Shown here piece by piece: positions 42,926-53,844 of a DNA stretch of 64,000 bases. Origin of the DNA: Armigeres subalbatus. Taxonomy: Eukaryota; Arthropoda; Insecta; Diptera; Culicidae. The translations under genes and the position numbers were made by a program. The first letter of the stretch is position 1. Every line of letters starts with the position of its first letter. The notes below the pieces were generated by a model. The model worked only from the letters and a program-made list of their open reading frames with translations. It was not told the origin of the DNA and did not search any database. The stretch spans positions 142,003,271-142,067,270 of the forward strand of contig NC_085139.1 in NCBI RefSeq assembly GCF_024139115.2, given 5' to 3'.

Positions 42926-43212
42926 CTTCTTCTTATTGGCATTACATCCCCACACTGGGACAGAGCCGCCTCGCAGCTTAGTGTTCATTAAGCACTTCCT
43001 CAGTTATTAACTGCGAGGTTTCTAAGAAAGGTTACCATTTTTGCATTCGTATATCATGAGGCTAGCACGATGATACTTTATGCCCAGGGAAGTCGAGACA
43101 ATTTCCAATCCGAAGATTGCCTAGACCGGCACCGGGAATCGAACCCAGCCACCCTCAGCATGGTCTTGCTTTGTAGCCGCGCGTCTTACCACACGGCTAA
43201 GGAGGGCCCCAT
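42926..43212 (-). mobile_element. Feilai-type SINE, copy 3
   Basis: Near-identical to copies 1 and 2, with box B on the minus strand at about 43136-43146. A 10-bp duplication, aatgggcatt, lies at 42916-42925 and 43213-43222. The (AAG) tail is short. Confidence 0.92.
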
Positions 43213-43222
43213 AATGGGCATT

Positions 43223-43925
43223 ATGTTTGGCAAATTCTTCTAATCTGAGCTAATTTGAGCTAGAGATTAGTGCATTATTCTGTATAAATCGTTTGTAAAA
43301 GCTGTAAGTAAGGCAATTATGGCATACTGCTTAAAATGAAAATCGTAAGCTGTTTTTTGCGACGAGTTATTGAAATATTGTCCAAAAAAGTTTTGGTTAA
43401 ACGTGTCGCTATACTAAAGAAAATTGTGAATATAATATGAACGCTAAAACAGTGTGATTATTATCCGTTCATAATGTGCCGAAATAAGTACCTTCAGAAA
43501 GCTACTTTGTTGCACAACCTGCCTGCTTGTGTGGCTGCTAAAACCCAGAGTCAAAATTATTTTTACGCAAGATTTTTGCGTTTATTAGTTGAAGAAGTGC
43601 AAGAATCCATCGTAAGAAAACTAAAATATGCTTGATACACTTTTTTAGAGAAGCAGTGATAAATATCTCTCTACAAAACTAAGTATTATCGCTGAATTTT
43701 TGATTAATTTGCGTGATAAGCCAACGTTACATCCTAGGCTATCTTTATCTATTGTTACCCTACCACCGAGTTCACTCATTTTAATCTTTTTCTGTGCTCA
43801 TAATTACATAATATATGAGGATGAAACTGGCATATTGCGATCTATCCGCACTGACCAATGTTTATACACTTCCCATTGTGAAATTCTTCAAGGTTTCAAA
43901 TATCTTCACCTCATTCAACGCTCAC
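43223..43925. other. Unassigned AT-rich DNA
   Basis: Nothing supportable was recognised; the open frame at 43700-43960 has no recognisable domain. Confidence 0.3.
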
Positions 43926-43930
43926 TCCAC

Positions 43931-44003
43931 ATGATTTGCTTCCCGCCGCAGCAACGGTAGGACAGCGTGCAGTTGGAAATATAACAAAGGGCATCAGCAA
44001 CTC
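43931..44003 (+). repeat. Dispersed repeat S, copy 1
   Basis: gatttgcttcccgccgcagc, ggacagcgtgcagttgg and aaatataacaaagggcatca recur at 59961-60027 in the same orientation. Confidence 0.8.
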
Positions 44004-44257
44004 GAAACGCCCTCCGAACCGACCAGGATACAATGTTTTTCTGTAAAATCCTGCTCACTCGGATCGGATTCGGATCGCATCTATCAGATTGTTTTTTCTT
44101 CTTCTCATCTATGTATGATTCCCCTTGAATGAAAACACGCAAAAAGAGAGTGCATTTGAGTCGGAATTATTGTTGAATGAATGAAGGAAGGTTCGTATGT
44201 AAAATCGTTTCTTCACGCTTGAACACCGTTGCATACGGTTCGATAAGTATGAAGAAT

Positions 44258-45575
44258 GTAGGGGAATTATGGGTAAAACCGACACTGCGGGTAAAACCGA
44301 CACCGCTACAAATCTCTGATTTCAGGTGATTATCGGACAGAATTTCGACACACTTTGAATAAACGTTTGGTTTCTTGTATTTCAAGTCATTTTGTAACTG
44401 GCGAAGACGTGTAAGACTCATAATAAACATACAATTAGCACTGATCACCATTGAGGAGAGAAGTTATGTAAAATTTTGGCATCGGGGTATAAGCTTTTCC
44501 GACAATAATTTGTCGATTTTCAGTATTTAATCCATCTCTGATCCATAATTGAACATCATTTTGTGTATGTTGTGGAATAATAGTTGAATTTTCTAATTAT
44601 AAACATTCACATGTATCTCATCATTATTATGCTGTCAGTTGGGGTAAATTCGACACCTGCCATCGAATCACGAAATACCTCTGTTTTATTAGACTCATCA
44701 TTTCCATTATATAATTCAAGTATTGGAAAACGAAGCGCCGGGGAATATAACTTAATCATAGACTGATTACATACCATACCATCTTTGGGCGTGACAATAG
44801 GTCTGAGGGGTAATGTTGAGTCATCAAGGAAAACCTGCAGGTCGGATAACAATAGCGCTCAAAGAAGAACCGTATTTTCAGGCTTATTTTGCTTTTAGAT
44901 ACATTCAATCCGTTATCTAGTGTTGTTCTTTTGTGATCCATTGTCACCCCTGTAAACATGTAGCTTGTCACCTACGGAACTAGTCATTTTCATTTCTTGT
45001 CATAACTGCACCATACGCATTTATTTCAAATCGCCGGTATAAACAACTTTTTAAAATAAGTGAAATTTAAATGTAGGTCAATATTTAATTTGTTACTAAC
45101 ATTCTTATACTCTATATATTTTTCACCCGGCCCACTAAAGAAACTAAATAAAATATGATATGTGGTGATGATTTTAAATATATAAAATTTTGTTCAACCA
45201 TCGTTTATGAGTGACCCCTAAACATGAATTTCATACACAAATATCAAAATGAATGTTGTTAAATATTTTCAATAATGTTGTAACATCATGTAGGATTGTT
45301 CTGCTGTTCAAATCCATAACGACTTGATGTGTCGGTTTTACCCTCATGTGGTGTCGATCTTACCCGCACCCCAGCTGTTTTGGCTGGAAAATGGACTGTT
45401 CGCGTTTTGATCATAAATCAAATTCTATCAAGAAATATTGTCCTTAGACCACGTGGACTGATGTATGAAGAGCCAAAGTATGCTTGTATGAGATTTCTAG
45501 ACCGGAAAATTGCTTCATAGATTGGGGAACTGTAAAGTTGCTTAAGGTGTCGGTTTTACCCACTTTTCCCCTACG
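44258..45575. mobile_element. TA-flanked TIR transposon derivative (GGGGAA...ACCGACAC)
   Basis: ggggaattatgggtaaaacc with gacac begins just after a TA at 44256-44261, and its inverted partner ggtgtcggttttaccc, acttttcccc ends at about 45573. TA dinucleotides adjoin the ends. Internal copies of the cggttttaccc motif occur at 44280 and 45330. Interior frames on both strands (up to 94 codons) show no transposase that I recognise. The TA target and termini suggest a pogo/Tc1-type family. Confidence 0.6.
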
Positions 45576-45580
45576 TAGTC

Positions 45581-46012
45581 ATGGTTCGCGTTGCGTATGT
45601 CCGACAGGGAATCCACTCCTTTTTAAAACCTAGGGAAGGCTGCCGGGGAAGAAAAACAGATGTCATAGGAAGTAAACAACAATTTGTCTTCAATGCAGCT
45701 TGTGATTTTTTTAAAATTGATTTGTCCCTTCCAATCCTTTCCGGTTATATTCTAAAGTTGTGTTGTTTAAATTTACAGATTTTCATACAGTTATCTTTTT
45801 TTTATTGCAACGATATTTTAATGAACAATATGAACAATAAGTTCAAGAAAAAATCCTGGAAAGTGATTGATTTAAAGCTTTATCTATCATTTTTCTTGTT
45901 ATTCCTCATGCGTCAAGCACATCAAAAATGTAATGTAAGTGTAAAAGTGCCCGACAGTATTGTTGAAAGACTAAAATTAAAACTCCCCCTTGAAATTAGA
46001 AATATTACATAA
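45581..46012 (+). CDS. Unrecognised 143-codon open frame
   Basis: ATG to TAA, directly outside the TIR element. The N-terminal part is basic (FLKPREGCRGRKTD); the middle is lysine-rich with a hydrophobic stretch (LYLSFFLLFLM); the C-terminal part is NVSVKVPDSIVERLKLKLP. The AT-rich base composition makes a long chance frame plausible. No domain was recognised. Confidence 0.2.
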   Translation: MVRVAYVRQGIHSFLKPREGCRGRKTDVIGSKQQFVFNAACDFFKIDLSLPILSGYILKLCCLNLQIFIQLSFFYCNDILMNNMNNKFKKKSWKVIDLKLYLSFFLLFLMRQAHQKCNVSVKVPDSIVERLKLKLPLEIRNIT

Positions 46013-46194
46013 AAAAAGGAAATTGCCAATACAGAAATGGCAACAGAATTAAAATTTTTGCACAGAATAAAAATAAATTATTTAAAAGCAAAAATTGCTA
46101 TTATAAAAGAACAATTCTCATATTTGGAAAAAATATAAAAAAAATACAAAATAATAATAAATAAATCAATATCAATGTTTAAAGCAATAAACAA

Positions 46195-46560
46195 TTACAT
46201 TTTTGCCTTTCTCGTACACTAAGTGTACGTAAAGGCTATAATATTGCTTCAAAAACAAAATTTTGATAGGAGGCCCGGAGGGCCGATTTTTATATACCGA
46301 TCGACTCAGCTCGACGAATTGAGGTGATGTCTGTATGTGTGTATGTATGTATGTGTGTGTGTGTGTATGTGTGTATGTGTACAAATTTTGTAGACACACT
46401 TTTTTGAACTTCCCATTGTCCGATTTGCTCGCAACAAGTTGCAGACGACGCGGAATTCAGTCCCATTGTTTGCTATTGAAAATTAGATCAATAGCTCATC
46501 GCAATCTGGAGTTATGGCCAAAAAACTGTTTTTGCGAATAAAAAAATAGCAAAATGTTCT
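46195..46560. repeat. Dispersed repeat with cctttctcgtacactaag head
   Basis: Begins tttgcctttctcgtacac, then gccgatttttatatacc, gatcgactcagctcgacgaa, a TG microsatellite (46334-46384), gacacacttttttgaac and gttatggccaaaaaactg. I recall this arrangement as a common mosquito dispersed repeat, from memory only. Related gagcgagaaaggcatcatc occurs at 52047. Confidence 0.5.
46334..46384. repeat. (TG)n/(TATG)n microsatellite
   Basis: Run of tgtgtatgtatgtatgtgtg-type dinucleotide and tetranucleotide units. Confidence 0.9.
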
Positions 46561-46567
46561 CAACTGA

Positions 46568-46641
46568 ATACACCTAGATTCGAACTTCTGACCTCTGGGG
46601 TGGAAGGCGCTTGCCATACCACAAAACTATCGGAACACACA
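46568..46641 (-). ncRNA. tRNA-like Pol III head (degenerate)
   Basis: On the minus strand, ttgtggtatggcaagcgcc (box A-like) and gaagttcgaatctagg (box B-like) have tRNA spacing. Stems do not pair fully. Likely a SINE relic rather than a tRNA gene. Confidence 0.45.
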
Positions 46642-47466
46642 TGATATGAGTTAACCGAAGTCGTACAGTATTTATCAAATTAGTATGTGTGCATTTCTTT
46701 TCAAAGCCACAGAGTTCACTCTGCTAGGGTAACGGTGCCAATATTGGAAGTATTATTGAATCAATGAAAGAAAATATATATTTGATAATTCGAAATTGAT
46801 AGTTTTAATGCATTAACAAATAGACAAACTTTGAATTTGCTAGAAATGAAATTGGATTCATTTCGTCTTAATAATTAATCTAAATTTCTTGGAGGTAAAA
46901 TGAGCTCCACTATACTGCCGTCGCAAGCATAATCGTCCAATATTGATTTTGCATGGAAGAAAATATGGAACAGTTACGCTTGCGGCGGCAGTATATAGGT
47001 AGGAAAGCCAATTTGTTGGAGAAATTATTGTTTTCAATTAATATTCATAATGGCACAATTACAACGTGTCGCTTCAAGTAAAGCAAACGTTAAGTAATGC
47101 AATGATGAACAATATTATTAAGACCCCATTGTCTCCACTGAGGCCATGATCGCCTTATAAGTGTTTATTTGGGTAACCTTTAACGAAAAGAAATGTGTTC
47201 AATAATTAATAACGTTTCTCTTTACTAAACGTAATCAGGCCCATTTTTTCTATTATTTTGCTATCATGCGCTCGCATACCCTACATACGAGTTCGATCAG
47301 CGGCGTTCAATCAGCGTATGGGAGCGCAGCTGATGTGCGTGAGGACGCTATGCAAGCACATTTCGGCGGGAGCGAACGGCACTGCATTCGCTTCATTCGC
47401 TTGCCGTCGGATGAATATCGCAGAAGGAAGCATCACCAACACACCGCATGGCCCTGACGAAAGCGA
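46642..47466. other. Unassigned DNA
   Basis: 46880-47000 has a short inverted pair (tatactgccgtcgcaagc with cttgcggcggcagtata) around 46913-46993, a possible small MITE. 47258-47470 has open frames on the plus strand in a GC-richer stretch but no recognised domain. Confidence 0.35.
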
Positions 47467-47630
47467 GTAAACAAAATGGGGCCGGATGATGCCTTTTTAT
47501 TTCACCCGGCAAGGGATATAGGACGTCAATTTTAAAATGGTTGTTAAAACGTTAAAACACATTTTAACCGAAAATAGTTGGATTTTTCAGGTTCGAAATT
47601 TAATTTACTTTTAGATTGGCAACACGAAAG
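47467..47630 (+). repeat. Repeat T, tandem copy A, first part
   Basis: gtaaacaaaatggggccgga, aagggatataggacgtcaat and cattttaaccgaaaatagtt match 49841-50010. Continues at 48702 after the insertion 47631-48677. Confidence 0.85.
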
Positions 47631-48677
47631 CATAGCATAGCATAGCATATGTGATTGTACAAATCGTGGGTGGCTATACAATGCTCAATTGAGCAATCTA
47701 CTGTATATTGTCGCAAATTGGTACTTGGGATTAGTACCTTTTCCTATACAGTAGCAGTTGTATACCTGGCCACGTCCTTACAATCACGGAAGGAAGGAAG
47801 GAATGTTAGTTCAACATCTACTAGTGAAGATCCAGGGAACCCATACTACCTTCATAGATGTCTCGGGAAGGAAAATTTGTGTTAGTGGGAAAGGTGAATA
47901 ATAGGGAGCTCTATTCGACAATATAGAGCGTTTGTCAATAACAGTATATGCTGTAAAAATAATAAAATATATTCATCAATTTACTTACGAACCGTCCTAA
48001 GGAAAAACAAAACAAAACACAAAATTTCGGCAAATCGCGCGATCGTTCCGCCGTCCGAGAAACAAGAGCCAACTCGCACTGCACTAATTAACTTTATTAC
48101 CGACCGCGCAATGCAAAACACAAAATTTCGGCAAATCGCGTGATCGTTCTGCCGTCCGAAACAAGAGCCAACTCGCACTGAACTAATTAACTTTATTACC
48201 GGCCGCGCAATGCAAAACACAAAATTTCGGCAAACCGCGCGATCGTTCCGCCGTCCGAAACAAGAGCCAACTCGCACTGCACTAATTAACTTTATTACCG
48301 GCCGCGCAATGCAAAACTCAAAATTTCGGCAAATCGCGCGATCGTTCCGCCGTCCGAAACAAGAGCCAACTCGCACTGCACTAATTAACTTTATTACCGG
48401 CCGCGCAATGCAAAACACAAAATTTCGGCAAACCGCGCGATCGTTCCGCCGTCCGAAACAAGAGCCAACACGCACTGCACTAATTAACTTTATTACCGGC
48501 CGCGCAATTCAAAACACAAAATTTCGGCAAATCGCGCGATTGTTCTGCCGTCCGAAACAAGAGCCAACACGCACTGAACTGGTTAACTTTATTACCGGCC
48601 GCGCAATGCAAAACACAAAATTTCGGCAAATCGCGCGATCGTCCCGCCGTCCGAAACAAGAGCCAACTCGCACTGCC
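47631..48677 (-). mobile_element. 1.05-kb insertion with 24-bp duplication, CTATG tail and 99-bp array
   Basis: acttttagattggcaacacg followed by aaag is duplicated exactly at 47607-47630 and 48678-48701. The insert's left end is a short run of catag (read on the minus strand as a (CTATG)n 3' tail). The middle contains a part of dispersed repeat K (47762-47900). The right end is a seven-unit 99-bp array that abuts the duplication. No protein-coding part was recognised. A non-LTR element with 5' tandem monomers is the best guess. Confidence 0.65.
48010..48676. repeat. 99-bp tandem array, seven units, open on both strands
   Basis: aaaatttcgg recurs at 48021, 48122, 48221, 48320, 48419, 48518 and 48617: five steps of 99 and the first of 101. 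Units end ttattaccggccgcgcaatg. Because 99 is a multiple of three, both strands stay open, giving 33-residue repeats (plus: RRPKQEPTRTALINFITGRA; minus: RPVIKLISAVRVGSCFGRR). No initiation context or coding bias supports a protein. Confidence 0.92.
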
Positions 48678-48701
48678 ACTTTTAGATTGGCAACACGAAA
48701 G

Positions 48702-49514
48702 TCTAATTATTTCGATTAAACAACATGTGTAGATATGTAGCCTGATATAAAGGTGTAGACTTCGGCTATCTGTTGGTGGTGTTGGATTGCGTGGGAGTGC
48801 TCTCGCCTCTTAGATTTGACGAATCGATGTTCTAATCTTTGTTTACAAACGCAGAGAATTCGTTTTAAAAATTTGGTATTGAGTTATAGAAAATAAAAAT
48901 TGTTTAAAGTTCATTGGTATTATACAAGAAAATATGTTTTTGAAAAAAAAAGAATAGAGCCGAACGAGCGTTGATCACAGGACTCTCTGAGTGAGAGCCT
49001 AGAACGTTAACCCTCAGCTATCTTTACTTCTTGAAAGATTGGTGATCGAAGTATAACAGGTTATACGCAATTTGCACTGAATCATCTGACGTTGAAAAAC
49101 ATATACGATTGAGTTTACGTCATGTGCTTTTGTGTCAATTCATTCAGATAAGTCACCTAATATTCATAGTGTTTTGGTGTGCAGGGAAGCAACATCAATT
49201 TCAATATTTAATTTGAATCCACCAATCCAATCCATATTGGCACAGTATATGTAAAACATGGATGGTCTAACAATTAGTTTGTAAATAAAACAAATTATTT
49301 TAGTAAATGGTTTTGATTTTCTATAAATATTAATTTAGTATTATTCCTACCTTTTCGCTTGCATACCTTCTGTGTGGTTTTGAAAGTTAATTAATTCATG
49401 CTATACATGAGTCCTAAATCTTGGACTTCGCTAGACCAATTAATTGTAACATTCATATAGTGACAACATATCTGTTTGAAGATTTCAAATAGCACTGGGA
49501 TTATGTGGGAGAAT
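48702..49514 (+). repeat. Repeat T, tandem copy A, second part
   Basis: Matches 50475-51348: cggctatctgttggtggtgt, ggttatacgcaatttgcact, cgttgaaaaacatatacgat, gttaattaattcatgctata and atctgtttgaagatttcaaa occur in the same order. Confidence 0.85.
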
Positions 49515-49589
49515 ATGAGTTTCGGAAGGATTCGGAGAAAATTTTTCATTCTTGCAAGTCAATGAAAATGTATCCAAACTTTTCTACAA

Positions 49590-49838
49590 TCCAAACATGT
49601 TTTGGATCATGTAGTAATCTAAATTCGATCATTTAGTTTCTCGATGACTCATTCCAGAGGTTAAATTTCAAAACGTGTTTTATGGTGGACTTCTGGTGCG
49701 AATATTTTTCTATTTTTCGACAGCTCTGTCCTACAGTTTATTGTATTAATTTAATTAATAACAGAGATGAAACACTAGCTTGTAACAACTTATACTGTTA
49801 ATAACATTATTTTTTTATTAGTTATTATTAGTCAGTAT
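49590..49838 (-). mobile_element. Fragment of the same MITE family as 50052-50472
   Basis: atgttttggatcatgtagta, ctcattccagagg, ttttatggtggacttctgg and aacaacttatactg follow the order of one half of the intact MITE. Confidence 0.65.
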
Positions 49839-49840
49839 AA

Positions 49841-50049
49841 GTAAACAAAATGGGGGCCGGATGATGCTTTTTTATTTCACTTGGCAAGGGATATAGGGCG
49901 TCAATTTTAAAATGATAATTAAAACGTTAAAACACATTTTAGCCGAAAATAGTTTGATTTTTCGGGTTCGAAATTTAATTTTCTCTTAGATTGGTAACAT
50001 GAAAGTTTCATTATTTCGATTAAAAGCCATGTAGGCTACATATCTACAC
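49841..50049 (+). repeat. Repeat T, tandem copy B, first part
   Basis: See copy A. Interrupted at 50050 by a MITE. Confidence 0.85.
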
Positions 50050-50051
50050 TA

Positions 50052-50472
50052 CAAGGATGTTTTCGATCATTTAGTAATCTGCGTTCAATCATTTAGTAGT
50101 TTGTCAATAACACATTCCAGAGGCTAGATTTCAAAATGTAGTATGGTGGACTGCTAATTCAAGGTTTATCTACAACTCTTCTTAACAGTTCGATGTTTCA
50201 ATTATACTGGTAATAGAGCTATAGAGCTAGTAGCAGTAGCTTATACTGAATGATTGGAATTTTGTTATCATTTGGTATAAGTCACTGCAACTAACACTGT
50301 AACTCCTTCAATGGTGGAATTGAAACATCGATATATTAAACAGATATATAGAAAAACCTTCGCATCAGAAGTCCACCGTATAACACATTTTGGAATTCAG
50401 CCTCTGGAATGAGTTATAGACAAACTACTAAATGATCGAACGCAGATTACTAAATGATCGATAACATCCTTG
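50052..50472. mobile_element. 421-bp MITE with long TIRs and TA duplication
   Basis: caaggatgttttcgatcatt at 50052 pairs with its inverse ending at 50472, and the inversion extends over at least 100 bp (ctcattccagaggct with agcctctggaatgag). TA occurs at 50050-50051 and 50473-50474. Interior is non-coding, with a second small inverted pair around cttataccaaatgat. Confidence 0.85.
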
Positions 50473-50474
50473 TA

Positions 50475-51348
50475 ACATATAGGTAAATACTTCGGCTAGC
50501 TGTTGGTGGTGTTGGATTGCATGGGAGTGCTCTCGTCTCTCAGACTTGACAAATCTATGTTTTAATCTTTGTTTAAAAAATGCAGATAAGTCGTTTTAAA
50601 AATTTGGTATTGAGCTATGGAGAAAAAAAATGAATTAAATTTATTGGTATTAACTAAAAAATGTTTAAATTTAACATTAAACAAAAGAGAGTCAGAATGA
50701 GCATCGAACATAGACCCACTGAGTGACAGCCTAAAGCGTTACCCCTAGGCTCTCTCCGCTTCTTGGATATGTGATGATCGAAGTATAACAGGTTATACTC
50801 AATTTGCACTGATCATCGGTTGCTTGTACATTCGTGCGGCAACGCACCTGTGCTGTGTTTAGGTTCCGTGGCATATTTAAATCATCTGACGTTGAAAAAC
50901 ATATACGATTGAGTTTACGTCATGTGCTTTTGTGTCATAATGTCAGATGTCAGATATGTCACCTAATATTCATAATGTTTTGGTGTGCATGGAAGCAACT
51001 TCAGAATCAATTTCAACATTTGATTTGAATTCACTGTAATGCATTCTTCCTGGCGTTGCAGCAAATAATTCATATTGGCACAGTATATGTAAAACATGGC
51101 TGGGCTAACAATTAGTTTGAAAATAAAACAATTTATTTTAGTAAATGGTTTTGATGTTCTATAAATTTTAACTAACTATAATCGTACCTTTTCGTTTGCA
51201 TACCTTCTGTGTTTTTGATAGTTAATTAATTCATGCTATACATGAATCCTAAATCTTGGACTTCACGAGACCAATTAATTGGAAACCCATTCATAGCGAC
51301 AACATATCTGTTTGAAGATTTCAAATAGCACTCGGATTATGTGGGAGA
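50475..51348 (+). repeat. Repeat T, tandem copy B, second part
   Basis: Matches 48702-49514. Differs by an extra stretch of about 60 bp at 50818-50880 (gttgcttgtacattcgtgcg and following). Confidence 0.85.
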
Positions 51349-52600
51349 AGCTGAGAAATGCCGAAATGCTCTCTATATGAAAAGCAACCCTAGTAGAATT
51401 CTTCTAAGACTTTATTAAGTCGGATCAAAATCGTAAATCTTAATTGAAAAGTGGTTAAATGGCATTGACAAAAACGGAACTGCTCATCAGCAAAAAATGA
51501 ATTCTTATCTATATGATGAAGAATCATACTATTTCAAAAGGTGCCAGAAGCCTAAGCTGGATTCTGACTTCAAAACAGAAAAAGTTTGTCAATTGACCAA
51601 AATTACGGATCATATCACCGAAGTTATGGATCATAATCACGATAAAAATTGCGCAAAATTGTATTTTTTTTATTAAATGTAGTTTTCTATGAATAATTTT
51701 CCAAACATTTATGGATCATTTGTCATACGTTCATGGGAAAATAGCAGGAATGATATTGTTTTTCTTGATCATGTTTAAAGGTACATACTTATTTTACAAT
51801 TATTTGATATATTTTTTTTAGCTTAGTTATGCTTAGTTATGGATCTTAAAATTATTCTTTATGGATAAGCCTGAGCTATTTTTTGGATTTGAGGTAGCGT
51901 TTTATGGAACATTCTGATGTTATTTATGGATCGTTTTTGTGCATTTAACGGTACAAAGTAAGGGCTGCCATAAACAAATTTGAAAAATAAGATCTATTTA
52001 GTGTTATATTAGACTTTTCTAATATGTTTGTCAACCCATTTGAACGAGCGAGAAAGGCATCATCACCGCTAGGTGGATTAATCAGGGTTTTTTAACAAAA
52101 TAAATGCTTTTTTTACAAAAAAATAAGAAAATCACGAAAAAAATAATAAAAGGCAATGATTTTTTTTTAAATTCCATAAAGAAGTACAAAAAAAATGTTA
52201 TCAAAAAGCAATTGATTTTTAATGGAAATTATCGTACTTTTTTTGGGGAAATTGTTTTACTTTTTTGTGGATATAAAATATTTTGTGGAAAATGATGTAA
52301 CTGTTACTTGCTAAAAAAGATTTATGTATGGAAAATTTGTATTTTTTCTATGAAGCATTTTGATGTCTTTATGGGAAATTCCATTTTAAAAGCAATTTAT
52401 GCTTGTAAAAGTGCCAATTTTTGTTTTGTGTGTTAATTGTTTATGGAAATTTTGCATTATTTAGGGAAATCTTGTACCCTGATTCCTTTATTGGAAATTT
52501 CCTATTTTTTTAATGGAAATTCCTTTTGGAAATTTTATTTTGCTGCCGTTGTTGAATATAACTGTGAGTATAAATTTTTAATATGATTTCACATTAAAGC
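51349..52600. repeat. AT-rich tract with degenerate atggatcat / tttatggaaat periods
   Basis: Loose repeats of ttatggatcataatc, tttatggatcatttg (51600-51930) and ttttatggaaattttgc (52230-52550). Contains gagcgagaaaggcatcatc at 52047, related to the head of the repeat at 46195. No coding content. Confidence 0.5.
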
Positions 52601-52952
52601 CATATAATGGGACATCTCCTACAACTTAAGTTGTGGAAACGATGAGGATCCGTTTTCGGATAAAATTGTATACTACTCTAGATCGGCGAAGTGATGAATG
52701 TGAAATAGGTATTAGGTGTCTTAGGAGTTGTATAGACCGGCGTGATGATCGAGGAATACAAATGATGGCAATCTGAACATCAAAAGACCCGGTAGATCGA
52801 ACAGAAATATTTAATCATATTGGAACGACAATCACCTGATTGCGCTCACAATGAGCGTTGAGCCAGTTTCGGACTACTCTACCGATCTTTGAAGTTCAGG
52901 ATATATAATTGGCGCATCTATGATGAACAAGATGTAGGAAGATTGGAATTGA

Positions 52953-53835
52953 TTATTTCTGTAACTTCATGAGAATATCCGAAGCTGATTGCTCGATGTT
53001 CTGTAATGGCGGGGTGCGGCATGACGGGGTTTGTTGGGTTATAACAATCGCTTCTTCTCCTTTCGGTACATGTCTGGAATGACTTGGACGAGGATGTTCA
53101 GCTCGGGTTGGCTGCCCACGAACTTGGCTTTTTATGTGCTGCTTAAACTGAGTAATGGGTTCGCCGGGTGGGTTAGCGGTTATATTTCTAGCTGATGGTG
53201 ACTCGCGGATTATCGGATCGGAAAAGGCGTTTGACAAAGAGCTTTACCTTGGGCTTTCGAGTGGTGGACGCTGTTTTTCGCACTGTACTTATTGCATCTT
53301 TGGGGCATGATCAACATCCTCTTATCATGCAGGAGTGACGTTTTGGAGCGGTAATAAACGGTAGATAGATAGCATACTGGAGACGAGACGGTGGTTTTCA
53401 TTGATATATTGCTAGAAATTGTCCACCCAAAGTGTGTATTGGTAAGCAAACAGTCGTCGATGGACAAACGATGTCCAGTGTGCAATTTATGGTAGTATTC
53501 TCTACCGATTATAATGTCGATTGTGCCACGAACATTGAACTGCGGATCGACCAAAGGAACGTTTGGCAAGATCCATGTGGAATATATCGATGATAATTTT
53601 TAGGAGGTTCACTGTCGGTTTCTTCGTGACTAAGAAGTCGAGCGTAGTGGAAAAAATCATTGGAGATAGATTTCAGTGTAGTCAGATACTGTGACGTCAA
53701 CGGTTGAACTGCTGGCCACCAGGGAATTGGCCAGCTTCTTGCTGATGAAGTTGGTCATCGATGCGAAATCTATAAGCACTCGTACAGGAATTTGTTTGCC
53801 CTGTTGATTTTGATTGACAGCAGGTTGTTCGTGTA
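52953..53835 (-). pseudogene. BEL-Pao protease and start of pol (remnant)
   Basis: Minus-strand reading gives LIDFASMTNFISKKLANSL, which is the BEL-type aspartic protease core; the catalytic DSGS-like motif reads DFAS here, so the active site looks altered. Further on, LVDPQFNVRGTIDIIIGREY and THFGWTISS match the linker before the RT in Pao-type pol. The remainder down to 52953 is proline- and serine-rich and not recognised. Several frame changes. Confidence 0.65.
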
Positions 53836-53844
53836 ACACGGAGT

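Noticed and set aside
44584..44971. Transposase of the TIR element at 44258
   Set aside because: Overlapping frames on both strands, none with a recognisable DDE/D motif.
48010..48676. CRISPR array
   Set aside because: Units are contiguous 99-bp repeats without unique spacers, in eukaryotic DNA.
48210..48719. A 169-residue basic repeat protein
   Set aside because: Both strands are equally open because the unit is 99 bp and happens to lack stops; nothing favours one strand.
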